Shown: in pieces, positions 50,313 to 59,260 of the stretch
Position numbering within the stretch: position 1 is the first letter of the stretch
How the letters are laid out: every line of letters starts with the position of its first letter
Assembly (NCBI GenBank): GCA_022508375.1
Contig: JAFLVJ010000003.1
Span: 124,001 to 188,000 of the forward strand
Source of the DNA: Clostridiales bacterium
GTDB lineage: Bacteria; Bacillota; Clostridia; Christensenellales; CAG-314
Length of the DNA stretch: 64,000 bases
Direction of reading: 5' to 3'
The notes under the pieces: model-generated
The model's database searches: none
What the model was told of the DNA's origin: nothing
Seen by the model: the letters and a program-made list of their open reading frames with translations, nothing else
Translations under genes and position numbers: made by a program

Positions 50313-50636
50313 TTATTTGATAAGTATATCTATGAGCATTTTCGCATTTTCCCATTCGCGCTTTTTCACAGCGTACAACTCGCGTCCCTTTTCCGTAATG
50401 GTATAGTACTTACGCGTTGCACCGATGTTTTCGCCCCAGTAGCCCTTGATGCACTCCATATCCTCCAGACGGTGATATGCCGAATACAGACTCTGCTCGT
50501 TTGGAACGTACAAATTATTCGTTTTTTGGGCGATAAACTTGCGAATCTCATTGCCATACTTGGTACCTGCCATCAATGCCGACAGTACAAAGGTGTCAAT
50601 ATGCCCACGTAGAAGATCGCTTGATATAACTTTCAT
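50313..50636 (-). CDS. PadR-family transcriptional regulator
   Basis: This 107-aa winged-helix protein has GHIDTFVLSALMAGTKYGNE at 11-30 and SLYSAYHRLEDMECIKGYWG, then ATRKYYTITEKGRELYAV, the full PadR core. PadR proteins repress genes for exporters or detoxification until a ligand binds. It lies only 7 bp before prmA and may be read from the same mRNA. Its targets are unknown. Confidence 0.93.
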   Translation of the reverse strand: MKVISSDLLRGHIDTFVLSALMAGTKYGNEIRKFIAQKTNNLYVPNEQSLYSAYHRLEDMECIKGYWGENIGATRKYYTITEKGRELYAVKKREWENAKMLIDILIK

Positions 50637-50921
50637 CTTTTGCTCTCCGATACTATGTCTGAAATATACTTTAGCAAATACCGTTTGATTTGTAAAGCGT
50701 GGAGAGGGGATTTTTTTAAAAATAAATTTTTATTTTTTTGTTCACAAATGTTTAACACTGTGAAACAAAATTAAACTCGCATATTGCGCACAAAACGGCT
50801 TCGCTTCGCTCTGTTTTTGAAGATATACTGCTAACAAAAACGAACCGCTCGTTGCAGATTGTTTTGTAGCGCAACACACTCGTTTTCGCTGTTTCGGTCT
50901 GCTGATTTCGGTTACAAAAAA

Positions 50922-50944
50922 GGCTCTCATACATAATGAGAGCC
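50922..50944 (-). terminator. Terminator of the chaperone operon
   Basis: GGCTCTCAT and ATGAGAGCC with a 5-nt loop are followed by T6 on the minus strand, 7 bp after the dnaJ stop. The rest of the gap 50637-50921 has CGCTTCGC-type words and nothing else clear. Confidence 0.88.
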
Positions 50945-50950
50945 ATCAAT

Positions 50951-52084
50951 TTACTTGTAAAGTTTGGATATTTCGTCGAGGTAGGCGCGTTTTTGAGAGT
51001 AGTTCTTGATAGAACATTCGTTTTCGAACTGTTCGAGCGCTTTCTTTTGACTTTTCGTAACGCCCTTGGGCACTTCGACGTTTATTGTGGCGAACAAATC
51101 ACCGCTGATTCCGCGATTGGTCTTTATGCCCCTGCCACGGAAACGAAGTGTTTCGCCGTTTGTCGTACCTTCGGCCAGTTTATGAATAAATACGCCCTCT
51201 GGGGCGGGAATTTCGATATCGCCACCGCATACCGCCGTCATAAAGGATACAGGTACCGTAACGTACAGATTGAGGTCTTCGCGCTTGAACACTGCGCTGG
51301 GCTTGACGGATATTTCAATGATGAGGTTACCGTTTCTTCCGCCTTGTCCGCGGGCTGCATTGCCTTCGCCCACAAGTTGATGAACGGAGCCGTGCTCTAC
51401 CCCGGCGGGGATAGAAATATTTCGCGTAACGCTTTTGTTAAATACGCCCTTACCGTTGCAAGTCTTGCAGTGGTCGGTGACAATCTTACCCGAGCCACCG
51501 CACTTATCGCAAACGCCTACGGTAACCTGCTGACCGAAGATTGTGTTTTGAACCCTACGCACCTGACCGCTACCGCCACACTTGTCGCAGGTTTTCATAC
51601 TTGCTTCGTTTTTGGCGCCGGTACCGCCGCACGACGGACATTTTTCAACACGGGTATATGTTATCGGCTTGGTGCACCCCAAAACGGACTCCATAAAGGT
51701 CAAACTAATAGAGCACGTTATGTCGCTACCGACGTTGTTTTGAGCGGTGCGACGTCTGCGACCGCCAAATCCGAAAACGTCGGTGAACATATCGAAGATG
51801 TCGTCGAAGCCCGTAGCGGTAAATCCACTACCGCCGCCAAACGGATTGAAACCGCCTGCGCCGTCCATATCCATCTCGCCGCGGTCGTACTTAGCGCGTT
51901 TGTCCGGATCGCCGACAACGGAGTAAGCCTCGTTGACTTCCTTAAACTTTTCCGCTGCGGCATTGTCTCCCGGGTGCAGATCGGGGTGATACTGCTTGGC
52001 TAACTTTCGGTACGCCGATTTAATTTCGTCCTGGGTGGCGTTTTTTTCCACCCCAAGCGCTTTGTAGTAATCTTTTACTGGCAT
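50951..52084 (-). CDS. dnaJ: Chaperone DnaJ
   Basis: This 377-aa co-chaperone of DnaK is of type I. The J domain has YRKLAKQYHPDLHPGD with HPD; a Gly/Phe-rich linker (GAGGFNPFGGGSGF) follows. Four zinc repeats are visible: CPSCGGTG, CDKCGGSG, CDKCGGSG and CKTCNGKG. The C-terminal substrate domains have PAGVEHGSVHQLVGEG. It starts 2 bp after the dnaK stop and is the last gene of the hrcA operon. A CACCCCA motif lies within the J-domain codons. Confidence 0.97.
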   Translation of the reverse strand: MPVKDYYKALGVEKNATQDEIKSAYRKLAKQYHPDLHPGDNAAAEKFKEVNEAYSVVGDPDKRAKYDRGEMDMDGAGGFNPFGGGSGFTATGFDDIFDMFTDVFGFGGRRRRTAQNNVGSDITCSISLTFMESVLGCTKPITYTRVEKCPSCGGTGAKNEASMKTCDKCGGSGQVRRVQNTIFGQQVTVGVCDKCGGSGKIVTDHCKTCNGKGVFNKSVTRNISIPAGVEHGSVHQLVGEGNAARGQGGRNGNLIIEISVKPSAVFKREDLNLYVTVPVSFMTAVCGGDIEIPAPEGVFIHKLAEGTTNGETLRFRGRGIKTNRGISGDLFATINVEVPKGVTKSQKKALEQFENECSIKNYSQKRAYLDEISKLYK

Positions 52085-52086
52085 TG

Positions 52087-53892
52087 TTAGTTTTTCTTGT
52101 CGTCTTCGAACTTAACTTCGTCACTACCGTTAGGTTGTGCGTTCTGCTGTGCTTGTTGGTAGAACTTTTGGAAGATTGTAGCCGAGCTTTGAGCAATGCG
52201 GTCTGTTTCCGCCTTGAGTTCCTCGGTGGTTACGCCTTGCTTATCAAGGACTTCCTTACCTTTCTTGATTTCTTCTTCCAGTTTTTCCTTATCGCCTGCT
52301 TCAAGCTTGTCGCCGCTTTCACGGATAAACTGCTCGAGAGAAAGTATCATTTGATCCAGTCCGTTGCGCGCTTCTACCGCTTCGCGACGTTTCTTGTCTT
52401 CTTCGGCGTACTTTTCAGCGTCCTTCACCGCCTTGTCGATATCTGCGTCGGACAGGTTGGTTGAGGAGGTAATTGTAACTGATTGTTCCTTTTGCGTGCC
52501 AAGGTCCTTAGCCGTTACGTGAACGATACCGTTTGCGTCAATGTCGAACTTGACTTCGATTTGAGGAATTCCGCGCGGAGCGGGAGCAATTCCCGTAAGT
52601 TGGAAACGGCCGAGCGTCTTGTTGTCTGCAGCCATTTCGCGTTCGCCTTGAAGAACGTGAATGTCAACGCTGGTTTGGTTATCGGCAGCTGTACTGAAAA
52701 TTTGCGACTTACTTGTGGGGATTGTCGTATTGCGCTCGATAAGCTTAGCCATTACTCCACCCAGTACTTCGATACCGAGCGACAACGGAGTAACGTCAAG
52801 TAGCAATACGTCCTTAACTTCGCCACCGAGCACACCGCCCTGAATGCTTGCGCCGATAGCTACGCACTCGTCGGGGTTGATTCCCTTGTAGGGTTCCTTA
52901 CCGCTGTAGTTCTTGACAGCTTCCACAACGGCGGGGATACGCGTTGAACCGCCGACAAGGATAACGCGGTTGAGGTCGTTATTTGTTACGCCTGCGTCTG
53001 CCATTGCCTTTTTCATAGGCTCGATTGTTTGCTTGATGATACCGTCGATAAGGCTTTCGAACTTAGCACGTGTAATTTCTATTTCGAGGTGCTTGGGACC
53101 TGTTGCGTCTGCGGTAATGAAGGGCAAGGATACCGTTGTCTTAAGAGTAGATGACAGTTCGATCTTAGCTTTTTCCGCCGCTTCCTTAAGACGTTGCATT
53201 GCCTGCTTGTCGAGGCTGAGGTCGATGCCGTTGCTCTTTTTGAACTCAGCAATCAGGTAATCCATCACGATACGGTCAATGTCGTCACCGCCCAGACGGT
53301 TGTTACCGTTGGTTGCCAACACTTCGAATACACCGTCGCCGATTTCGAGAATCGATACGTCGAATGTACCGCCGCCCAAGTCGTAAATAAGAATTTTTTG
53401 ATTTTTGTTTTCGCCCTTGTCCAGTCCGTATGCCAATGCTGCCGCCGTGGGCTCGTTGATGATACGAAGTACTTCAAGACCGGCGATTTTGCCTGCGTCC
53501 TTGGTTGCCTGACGTTGCGCGTCACTAAAGTACGCGGGTACTGTGATAACCGCTTGAGTAACCTTTTCGCCAAGATATGCCTCGGCGTCTGCCTTGAGCT
53601 TGGACAGAATGATTGCGGAAATTTCCTGCGGACTGTATGCCTTGCCGTCAATGTTTACAGTGTAGTTGGTACCCATTTCGCGCTTGATTGAAAGCACTGT
53701 TCTGTCGGCATTTACAACTGCCTGACGCTTTGCAACCTGACCTACCAGACGTTCGCCGTCCTTAGTAAAGCCTACGATAGAGGGTGTTGTTCTGTTACCT
53801 TCTGCATTTGCAATTACTACCGGTTCGCCACCTTCAAGTACTGCAACACAGCTGTTAGTTGTTCCAAGGTCGATTCCTATAATTTTTCCCAT
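52087..53892 (-). CDS. dnaK: Chaperone DnaK (Hsp70)
   Basis: This 601-aa ATP-dependent folding chaperone has the nucleotide domain with [33 protein letters not shown] and [14 protein letters not shown]. The linker [15 protein letters not shown] leads to the substrate domain and helical lid, which ends in a Gln/Asn-rich tail with the final EDDKKN. AAAAAGGAG precedes the ATG. The 187-bp gap to grpE contains a GTAC palindrome element but no clear terminator, so read-through from the hrcA promoter is expected. Confidence 0.98.
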   Translation of the reverse strand: MGKIIGIDLGTTNSCVAVLEGGEPVVIANAEGNRTTPSIVGFTKDGERLVGQVAKRQAVVNADRTVLSIKREMGTNYTVNIDGKAYSPQEISAIILSKLKADAEAYLGEKVTQAVITVPAYFSDAQRQATKDAGKIAGLEVLRIINEPTAAALAYGLDKGENKNQKILIYDLGGGTFDVSILEIGDGVFEVLATNGNNRLGGDDIDRIVMDYLIAEFKKSNGIDLSLDKQAMQRLKEAAEKAKIELSSTLKTTVSLPFITADATGPKHLEIEITRAKFESLIDGIIKQTIEPMKKAMADAGVTNNDLNRVILVGGSTRIPAVVEAVKNYSGKEPYKGINPDECVAIGASIQGGVLGGEVKDVLLLDVTPLSLGIEVLGGVMAKLIERNTTIPTSKSQIFSTAADNQTSVDIHVLQGEREMAADNKTLGRFQLTGIAPAPRGIPQIEVKFDIDANGIVHVTAKDLGTQKEQSVTITSSTNLSDADIDKAVKDAEKYAEEDKKRREAVEARNGLDQMILSLEQFIRESGDKLEAGDKEKLEEEIKKGKEVLDKQGVTTEELKAETDRIAQSSATIFQKFYQQAQQNAQPNGSDEVKFEDDKKN

Positions 53893-53962
53893 AATTTATG
53901 TTCTCCTTTTTGATGTATTATTTTATTTTTTACCCCATATGGGGATTTTTTCTATTTATTTT

Positions 53963-54081
53963 GAGGCGGTAGAAGCGAGCAAGACGAGGCAAACGAGCAT
54001 TTACAAGGGGAGTGTACTAAATCGTACATGACCCGCAGGAAAGCGCAGTTTAACAAAGTATTGCGATGTTTATAGCGCCTC
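53963..54081. repeat. Palindromic intergenic element between dnaK and grpE
   Basis: GAGGCG (53963-53968) and CGCCTC (54076-54081) bracket a stretch with the inner palindrome TGTAC-TAAATC-GTACA followed by TGACC. The same TGTAC...GTACATGACC core occurs twice at the tRNA-Val repeats (36471-36491, 37638-37658). It looks like a short dispersed repeat. Confidence 0.45.
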
Positions 54082-54676
54082 ACGCTCCCACTATGACTTC
54101 GGCATAACGAAGTATTTTATCACCCATCGTGTAGCCCTTCTTGTACACTTCCACAACAAGGTCGGTGAACTCCTCGCCCCTGTCCAGTTTAGACAGCGCA
54201 TTCATCTTCATCGGGTCGAACGGTTGTCCCATGACGTCCATTTCCTCTACGCCACATTCCTTCATTATTTGCAGGAACTGGTCGTACACCATTTGGAAGG
54301 CTTTCAGGTTTTCATCCGATAAGTGTTGCTTTGCCAACTCGAACGTGTCGATTACCGCAAATATCTTGGTTATTACCGCTTGCATTCCTTCCGTCTTAGC
54401 CTGCTCGCCGTTAAATTTCATACGGCGCTTGTAACTTTCGAAGTCGTTTTTCATTGCTACAAGTTGATTGAGGTACGTGTCCGACTTATCCGCAGAGCTT
54501 TGCAGTCTTGCGCAGGTTTTGGTTAGCTTTTCGTTTTCTGCCGTTAAGCGCTCCACTTCCGCGATGAGTTTTTCATTTTCTTCCGTCAGCGCTTGTTCCA
54601 GTTCCGTTTGATTTTTTTCTACCCCAGTTGAAGTTTCCTTTACTTCGGGTTGTGGGTTTTTACTATCTTTTTTCAT
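54080..54676 (-). CDS. grpE: Nucleotide exchange factor GrpE
   Basis: This 198-aa protein has a long N-terminal coiled coil (ENEKLIAEVERLTAENEKLT) and the GrpE core: MKNDFESYKRRMKFNGEQAK, then MDVMGQPFDPMKMNAL and the final VYKKGYTMGDKILRYAEVIV. It releases ADP from DnaK. It lies 15 bp after hrcA. The acidic N-terminus is longer than the core requires but typical of Gram-positive GrpE. Confidence 0.97.
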   Translation of the reverse strand: MKKDSKNPQPEVKETSTGVEKNQTELEQALTEENEKLIAEVERLTAENEKLTKTCARLQSSADKSDTYLNQLVAMKNDFESYKRRMKFNGEQAKTEGMQAVITKIFAVIDTFELAKQHLSDENLKAFQMVYDQFLQIMKECGVEEMDVMGQPFDPMKMNALSKLDRGEEFTDLVVEVYKKGYTMGDKILRYAEVIVGA

Positions 54677-54691
54677 CTATACTCCTTGTTG

Positions 54692-55720
54692 TTACGATTT
54701 ACGCGTGGATACGTAGTCGATAATTATCTCGCTTATCTTGTCCAGTACCGACAGCACCTTTTTGTAGTTCATGCGGACAGGTCCGATAACGCCGATTGAA
54801 CTGCTTACGTTATCGCCCAAACTCACGCGGGTTGTTACTACCGCGCAACCTTCGGGAGCGTTTTCTTCCGAGCCGATCTTGACCGTCACACTGCCGTCAG
54901 CACCACCGTCGTTGGTAAGAATTTCCGCAATCTTTTCCTTGTTTTGCATTTCGGCAAGAAACTTCTTAGCGTGAGTAACGTCTGTGTACTCGGCGTGTTC
55001 CAGTATCTTGCTTTCGCCGTACATTTCGACGTCCATACCGTTTAGTAACGAAACCTTTTTAAGTACGTCGATAATTTTTTTGAATAATGCGTTGTACTGT
55101 GCAAATTCGTCGTTGACAAGCGCAAACGGATAATTGAAGTTGATAAATTCGCTTACGTGCTTCCCGCAGAAAATCTTGTTGAGCCAGTGCTGCGCTTGAG
55201 CAATCATGTGTTCGTCGAAGTCGTCGGGCAAATCCACCATGCCGTCCTTCAACACTCGCGAATCGGTAACTATTACCACCAACATCTTTCCGTTGGATAA
55301 ATCGAGTAGCTTGATTGCCGTGATTGTATCCGACATGTCTTCCTTGACTACCACCGACGTGTAGTTGGTGATTTCCGCAAGTATCCTCGTTACCTCCGTC
55401 ATAACTTCCTCGAGCGAATTTATCTTGCGATTGAAGTACTGCTCGATCAGCTCCGCCTCACTGCCTGTAAGATTGCTTTCGTACATCAGTTCGTTAACGT
55501 AAAAGCGAAAAGCTTTTTCCGACGGAATGCGCCCCGCAGATACGTGCGGTTGAATGAGATATCCCATGCTCTCCAGCGTGGACAACTCGTTGCGGATTGT
55601 CGCGGAAGAACACTCCGAAAGGTAATCTTGCTGAATATCCTTGCTGGCAACGGGTGTTGCCTTGTCGATATAACTGTCCACTACTGCGCACAGTATTTTT
55701 TTCTTTCTGTCCGATAGCAT
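54692..55720 (-). CDS. hrcA: Heat-inducible repressor HrcA
   Basis: This 342-aa repressor binds CIRCE and is helped by GroEL. The start is the ATG at 55720 behind AAGG; a longer frame from 55765 would run through the CIRCE operator. The N-terminal winged helix has SDRKKKILCAVVDSYIDKAT and LSECSSATIRNELSTLESMG, then GYLIQPHVSAGRIPSEKAFR. The C-terminus has LGDNVSSSIGVIGPVRMNY, the conserved HrcA end. It heads the operon hrcA-grpE-dnaK-dnaJ and represses it. Confidence 0.97.
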   Translation of the reverse strand: MLSDRKKKILCAVVDSYIDKATPVASKDIQQDYLSECSSATIRNELSTLESMGYLIQPHVSAGRIPSEKAFRFYVNELMYESNLTGSEAELIEQYFNRKINSLEEVMTEVTRILAEITNYTSVVVKEDMSDTITAIKLLDLSNGKMLVVIVTDSRVLKDGMVDLPDDFDEHMIAQAQHWLNKIFCGKHVSEFINFNYPFALVNDEFAQYNALFKKIIDVLKKVSLLNGMDVEMYGESKILEHAEYTDVTHAKKFLAEMQNKEKIAEILTNDGGADGSVTVKIGSEENAPEGCAVVTTRVSLGDNVSSSIGVIGPVRMNYKKVLSVLDKISEIIIDYVSTRKS

Positions 55721-55754
55721 ATCAATATACCTTGTCACGAAAAATATGTGAGTG

Positions 55755-55781
55755 TTAGCACTCAAACCGTTCGACTGCTAA
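55755..55781 (-). promoter_or_regulatory. CIRCE operator
   Basis: TTAGCACTC (55755-55763), a 9-bp spacer and GACTGCTAA (55773-55781) match the CIRCE inverted repeat with one changed base in the second arm. It lies between the promoter and hrcA, where HrcA blocks transcription. Confidence 0.95.
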
Positions 55782-55792
55782 TTTACCCCTCT

Positions 55793-55821
55793 AATATATC
55801 ACTATATGCCCCACTTGTCAA
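55793..55821 (-). promoter_or_regulatory. Sigma-A promoter of the hrcA operon
   Basis: On the minus strand, TTGACA (55816-55821) and TATATT (55793-55798) have a 17-bp spacer, directly upstream of CIRCE. Confidence 0.88.
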
Positions 55822-55852
55822 TAAAATATACAAATTTTTTTCAAAAGAAAAA

Positions 55853-55870
55853 ACCCCGCACGTGCAGGGT
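55853..55870 (-). terminator. Short hairpin upstream of the hrcA promoter
   Basis: ACCC-GCAC and GTGC-GGGT form a compact hairpin followed by T6 on the minus strand. No minus-strand gene ends here, so it may insulate the heat-shock operon. Confidence 0.5.
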
Positions 55871-55959
55871 CTTATTTAATCACTTACTTAATCAAAAGGA
55901 TAAAATATTCCGAGAAGAATTATTTAAAAGATAAATTACTATATTTATCCATTGTATAT

Positions 55960-55988
55960 TTGACCTGTGTTGCAAAATTATATATAAT
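55960..55988 (+). promoter_or_regulatory. Promoter of the cyclodeaminase-family gene
   Basis: TTGACC (55960-55965) and TATAAT (55983-55988) have a 17-bp spacer, about 24 bp before the ATG with AGGAGA between. Confidence 0.85.
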
Positions 55989-56011
55989 CAATATATTCAC
56001 AGGAGATAACC

Positions 56012-56602
56012 ATGTTTGAAAAGCTTACAGTAGAGGAATACAACAATATATTGGCAAGCAATGCCCCTACTCCCGGTGGCGGAAGCGCGTTGGCGCAAGT
56101 GGGAGCCATCGCGTGCTCGCTTGTGGAAATGAGTATCAACGTTACGCTTACCAAGCCCGCCGACAGCGATGTGGCGCAATACCTCAACAGGCAGCTTGAT
56201 GTTGTTACGCGGGCAAAGAAGGCGTTTTACAAGTTGAGCGACGAGGACGCTACTGCTTTTCAAAGGATAATAGATACGCTACGTCTGCCCAAGTCAACTG
56301 ATGAAGAAAAAACTCAACGCTCACGCGAATTGCAAAAGGCGTATCACAAGGCGGCAATTGTTCCGCTTGACGTTATGAGCCTGTGCCGTGAAATAATAAA
56401 GCTGTGCAAGGTTCGCGTAATGCCCTACCTCAGCAAGTACGTCAGCTCCGATTGTGTGATTGCAGTTGACCTGTGCGTAACCATTGCAAAGAATTGTTTA
56501 ATTAACGTCCACTCTAACACACAGCTATTAACCGACCCCACGCTGAAAAACACGTTGGAAAAGCAAGCTGCGGAAATACTGCACGACGTGGAACATTTAT
56601 AA
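56012..56602 (+). CDS. Cyclodeaminase/cyclohydrolase-family protein (folate C1 metabolism)
   Basis: This 196-aa protein is a single FTCD_C-type helical domain. APTPGGGSALAQVGAIACSL at the N-terminus is the folate-binding signature. LSDEDATAFQRIIDTLRLPK and the later conserved SDCVIAVDLC fit the same family. Members are formimidoyl-THF cyclodeaminases or methenyl-THF cyclohydrolases (FchA) in anaerobes. Which reaction applies cannot be decided here, as no folate genes are adjacent. It is a single gene with its own promoter and terminator. Confidence 0.9.
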   Translation: MFEKLTVEEYNNILASNAPTPGGGSALAQVGAIACSLVEMSINVTLTKPADSDVAQYLNRQLDVVTRAKKAFYKLSDEDATAFQRIIDTLRLPKSTDEEKTQRSRELQKAYHKAAIVPLDVMSLCREIIKLCKVRVMPYLSKYVSSDCVIAVDLCVTIAKNCLINVHSNTQLLTDPTLKNTLEKQAAEILHDVEHL

Positions 56603-56617
56603 ATCACCATTAACACA

Positions 56618-56653
56618 AACAGGGTTTACCGTTGCGGTAAACCCTGTTTATTT
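56618..56653 (+). terminator. Terminator of the cyclodeaminase-family gene
   Basis: AAACAGGGTTTACC and GGTAAACCCTGTTT form a 14-bp stem followed by T-rich sequence, 15 bp after the stop. Confidence 0.88.
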
Positions 56654-56716
56654 GTGTATTGTAGTTAATTTCAGTTTTTTTAGACCTTAATTTTTCCTAC
56701 CCCATGTGACGAACAG

Positions 56717-59197
56717 TTATTTCGCTAGCTTGGTAAAGGTAATCTTACCGTCGAGGGCATCGACGCGGATAATGTCGCCTTTATTTATTTCGCCGGTAAG
56801 GATTTTTTCCGCCAATACGTCTTCAACCTTGCGCTGAATGGTACGTTTCAATGGACGCGCACCGTAATTTCTGTCGAAACCGTCGGTGGCTAAAAATTGA
56901 ATTGCACGTTCGGTAAATTGCAAGTTGATAACGCCTTGCAGACGGGTATAAAGCGAAAAACACATCAGTTCGGCTATGCGAACCATTTCCGCCTTGCCAA
57001 GGTAGTTGAATGTAACTATCTCGTCCAACCTATTGAGGAACTCGGGACGGAAGAACCTTTTGAGCGCTCGGTCAATGCTGTCCTGCATTGCGGCAAAGTC
57101 ACCATGTGAGCCAAAGCCAATCGCTGAGCCGTTAAGCTCGTTCATGCCGATATTGCTCGTAAGTATAATTACCGTGTTGCGGAAATCTATCGTCTTGCCG
57201 TGAGAGTCGGTAAGTCTGCCTTCGTCCAGTATTTGCAACAGCAAATTGAACACGTCGGGGTGCGCCTTTTCGATCTCGTCAAATAGAACCACGCTGTAGG
57301 GCTTACGCAGCACCTTTTCGGTGAGGTAGCCACTTTCCTCATATCCCACGTATCCCGGGGGCGCTCCGATAAGCTTGGCAACGGACGCCTTTTCCATATA
57401 TTCGGACATATCTATGCGGATAATATCGCAGTTTTTGCCAAACAGACACTCCGAAAGCGCCTTGGCAAGCTCCGTTTTTCCCACCCCAGTAGGCCCAACG
57501 AAGATAAATCCGCCTATTGGACGATTTGGATCCTTGAGTCCTGCGCGTTGACGGCGCACCGCACGCGACACCACCTTTACCGCCTCGTCCTGACCTATTA
57601 CGCGCGCGCTGAGTTCGTCTTCGAGGTGAACCAGCTTGTCCATTTCCTTGCGGGACAACTCCGAAACGGGAACTCCCGTCATTTGCGACACGACCTGACG
57701 GACGTATTCGGATGTAAGTACGCACTTGTATTCACGTACCTGCTGTTGGTAATCCGCCTGTTCGTATTCGTACTTGAGGTGCAAATCGTTGTATTGCATC
57801 TGCAAAGCCTGTATCTGCGCTATATCCTTGTTGTTTCGAGCCGCCTCCAACTTGCGCTTGACCGCCTTAAGGTTGTTGGTTAACTCCACAAGCTCGCGCG
57901 GAACCTGAAACTCGGTAATCTTCAACTTGCTACACGCTTCGTCAATGATGTCAAACGCCTTGTCAGGCAAATATCTATCCGTGACATATCTGACGGATAA
58001 CTGCACCGCTGTTTCTATTGCATCATCGGTAATTACCACCCCATGGTGCGATTCGTACTTACTTTTGACGCCTTTGACAATTTCCATCGCCAGCTCCGGC
58101 GAGGGTTCTTCAACCGTGATGGGTTGAAAACGACGCTCTAAAGCGGGATCTTTTTCGATGTACATACGGTATTCACGCGTGGTCGTTGCGCCTATTACGT
58201 GCAAGTCTCCGCGCGCCAACGCAGGTTTAAGTATTTCCGCTGCATCCATTGCGCCCGTTGACGTTCCGCCTGCGCCCACCATGTTGTGGATTTCGTCAAT
58301 AAACAGGATAATGTCGCCTTCGTCAATTACCTGCTTGACAAGATTAGTCAAACGCTCCTCGAAGTCACCCCTGTAGCGCGTTCCCGCCACCATTGACGCC
58401 ATGTCAAGTTGAATTAAACGCTTTCTTTGAAGTTCCACGGGCACCTTGCCCATGGACATGCACATTGCAAGTCCTTCGACAACAGCTGTTTTACCTACGC
58501 CTGCCTCGCCTATAAGTACGGGGTTGTTTTTTGTTCGGCGAGTAAGCGTTTGTATCACGCGCTCCGTTTCAAGATCCCTGCCTATTACAGGGTCTATACC
58601 TCCCAGCAACGCGCGTTCAGTCAAATCGATACCGTACTGGATGACGCGATCCTCGGTCCTTTGGGACTTGATGCTGTCAAAGGTTGTTTCGTACACGTCA
58701 TCTATAGGATCTTCCTCTTCGAAATGCGGTTCATCCTCATGCTCTACTGTTATATTCTTAGGTATGCCCAAGTTTCTCAGTTTTGCTCCGTTGGGCAACT
58801 CCTTCGCTATTGCGAAAAACAAATCCGACGGCTTTTGACTGTGTTTTCCAAGGATAAACGCAATCTTTTCGTAAGCGTAGGTTTTATTCATTGTAAGCAT
58901 TGCCAACAGTATGTGGATACAGTTGACGTTAGCTTCATCCAACTCGCCGGCAATGGTCAACGCACGATCGTTAAGCTCATCTACCTCGGGCGAATTGTGT
59001 AAAATACCGCCATATCCCTTTAATCTCGGTTCAATGTTTGTTGAATCCAAATCAAATTGTTTCAAAAACGGCCAAGTTTCATTGTCTATTACCGTAAGGG
59101 CGTACAAGACGTGCTCGCTTTTCAGTTCCGAAAGTCGAAGATTACGCGCGAACCTATTGGCAAATTCATAAACACTTTGCAAAGTTTCCGATTGCAT
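56717..59197 (-). CDS. clpC: ATP-dependent Clp protease ATP-binding subunit ClpC
   Basis: This 826-aa double AAA+ unfoldase feeds ClpP. The start is the ATG at 59197 behind AGGTGA. The N-terminal Clp_N repeat domain covers about 1-145. The first AAA+ module has [13 protein letters not shown] and the arginine/sensor region [10 protein letters not shown] middle coiled part with [20 protein letters not shown] follows, then the second AAA+ module with [14 protein letters not shown] and [15 protein letters not shown]. Unlike in many Bacilli, ctsR, mcsA and mcsB do not precede it, so control must be different. The P-ATPase gene lies 63 bp upstream. Confidence 0.94.
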   Translation of the reverse strand: MQSETLQSVYEFANRFARNLRLSELKSEHVLYALTVIDNETWPFLKQFDLDSTNIEPRLKGYGGILHNSPEVDELNDRALTIAGELDEANVNCIHILLAMLTMNKTYAYEKIAFILGKHSQKPSDLFFAIAKELPNGAKLRNLGIPKNITVEHEDEPHFEEEDPIDDVYETTFDSIKSQRTEDRVIQYGIDLTERALLGGIDPVIGRDLETERVIQTLTRRTKNNPVLIGEAGVGKTAVVEGLAMCMSMGKVPVELQRKRLIQLDMASMVAGTRYRGDFEERLTNLVKQVIDEGDIILFIDEIHNMVGAGGTSTGAMDAAEILKPALARGDLHVIGATTTREYRMYIEKDPALERRFQPITVEEPSPELAMEIVKGVKSKYESHHGVVITDDAIETAVQLSVRYVTDRYLPDKAFDIIDEACSKLKITEFQVPRELVELTNNLKAVKRKLEAARNNKDIAQIQALQMQYNDLHLKYEYEQADYQQQVREYKCVLTSEYVRQVVSQMTGVPVSELSRKEMDKLVHLEDELSARVIGQDEAVKVVSRAVRRQRAGLKDPNRPIGGFIFVGPTGVGKTELAKALSECLFGKNCDIIRIDMSEYMEKASVAKLIGAPPGYVGYEESGYLTEKVLRKPYSVVLFDEIEKAHPDVFNLLLQILDEGRLTDSHGKTIDFRNTVIILTSNIGMNELNGSAIGFGSHGDFAAMQDSIDRALKRFFRPEFLNRLDEIVTFNYLGKAEMVRIAELMCFSLYTRLQGVINLQFTERAIQFLATDGFDRNYGARPLKRTIQRKVEDVLAEKILTGEINKGDIIRVDALDGKITFTKLAK

Positions 59198-59226
59198 CTT
59201 TTTCACCTGTCTAATTGTGTACAGAT

Positions 59227-59255
59227 ATTGTAGCAAAAAATCGAAAGTTTTACAA
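59227..59255 (-). promoter_or_regulatory. Promoter of clpC
   Basis: On the minus strand, TTGTAA (59250-59255) and TACAAT (59227-59232) have a 17-bp spacer. No CtsR-type operator is visible near it. Confidence 0.6.
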
Positions 59256-59260
59256 GAGAA

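Noticed and set aside
50936-52003. A 355-codon plus-strand frame opposite dnaJ
   Set aside because: Antisense shadow of dnaJ; Cys/Gly content mirrors the zinc repeats and no known domain appears.
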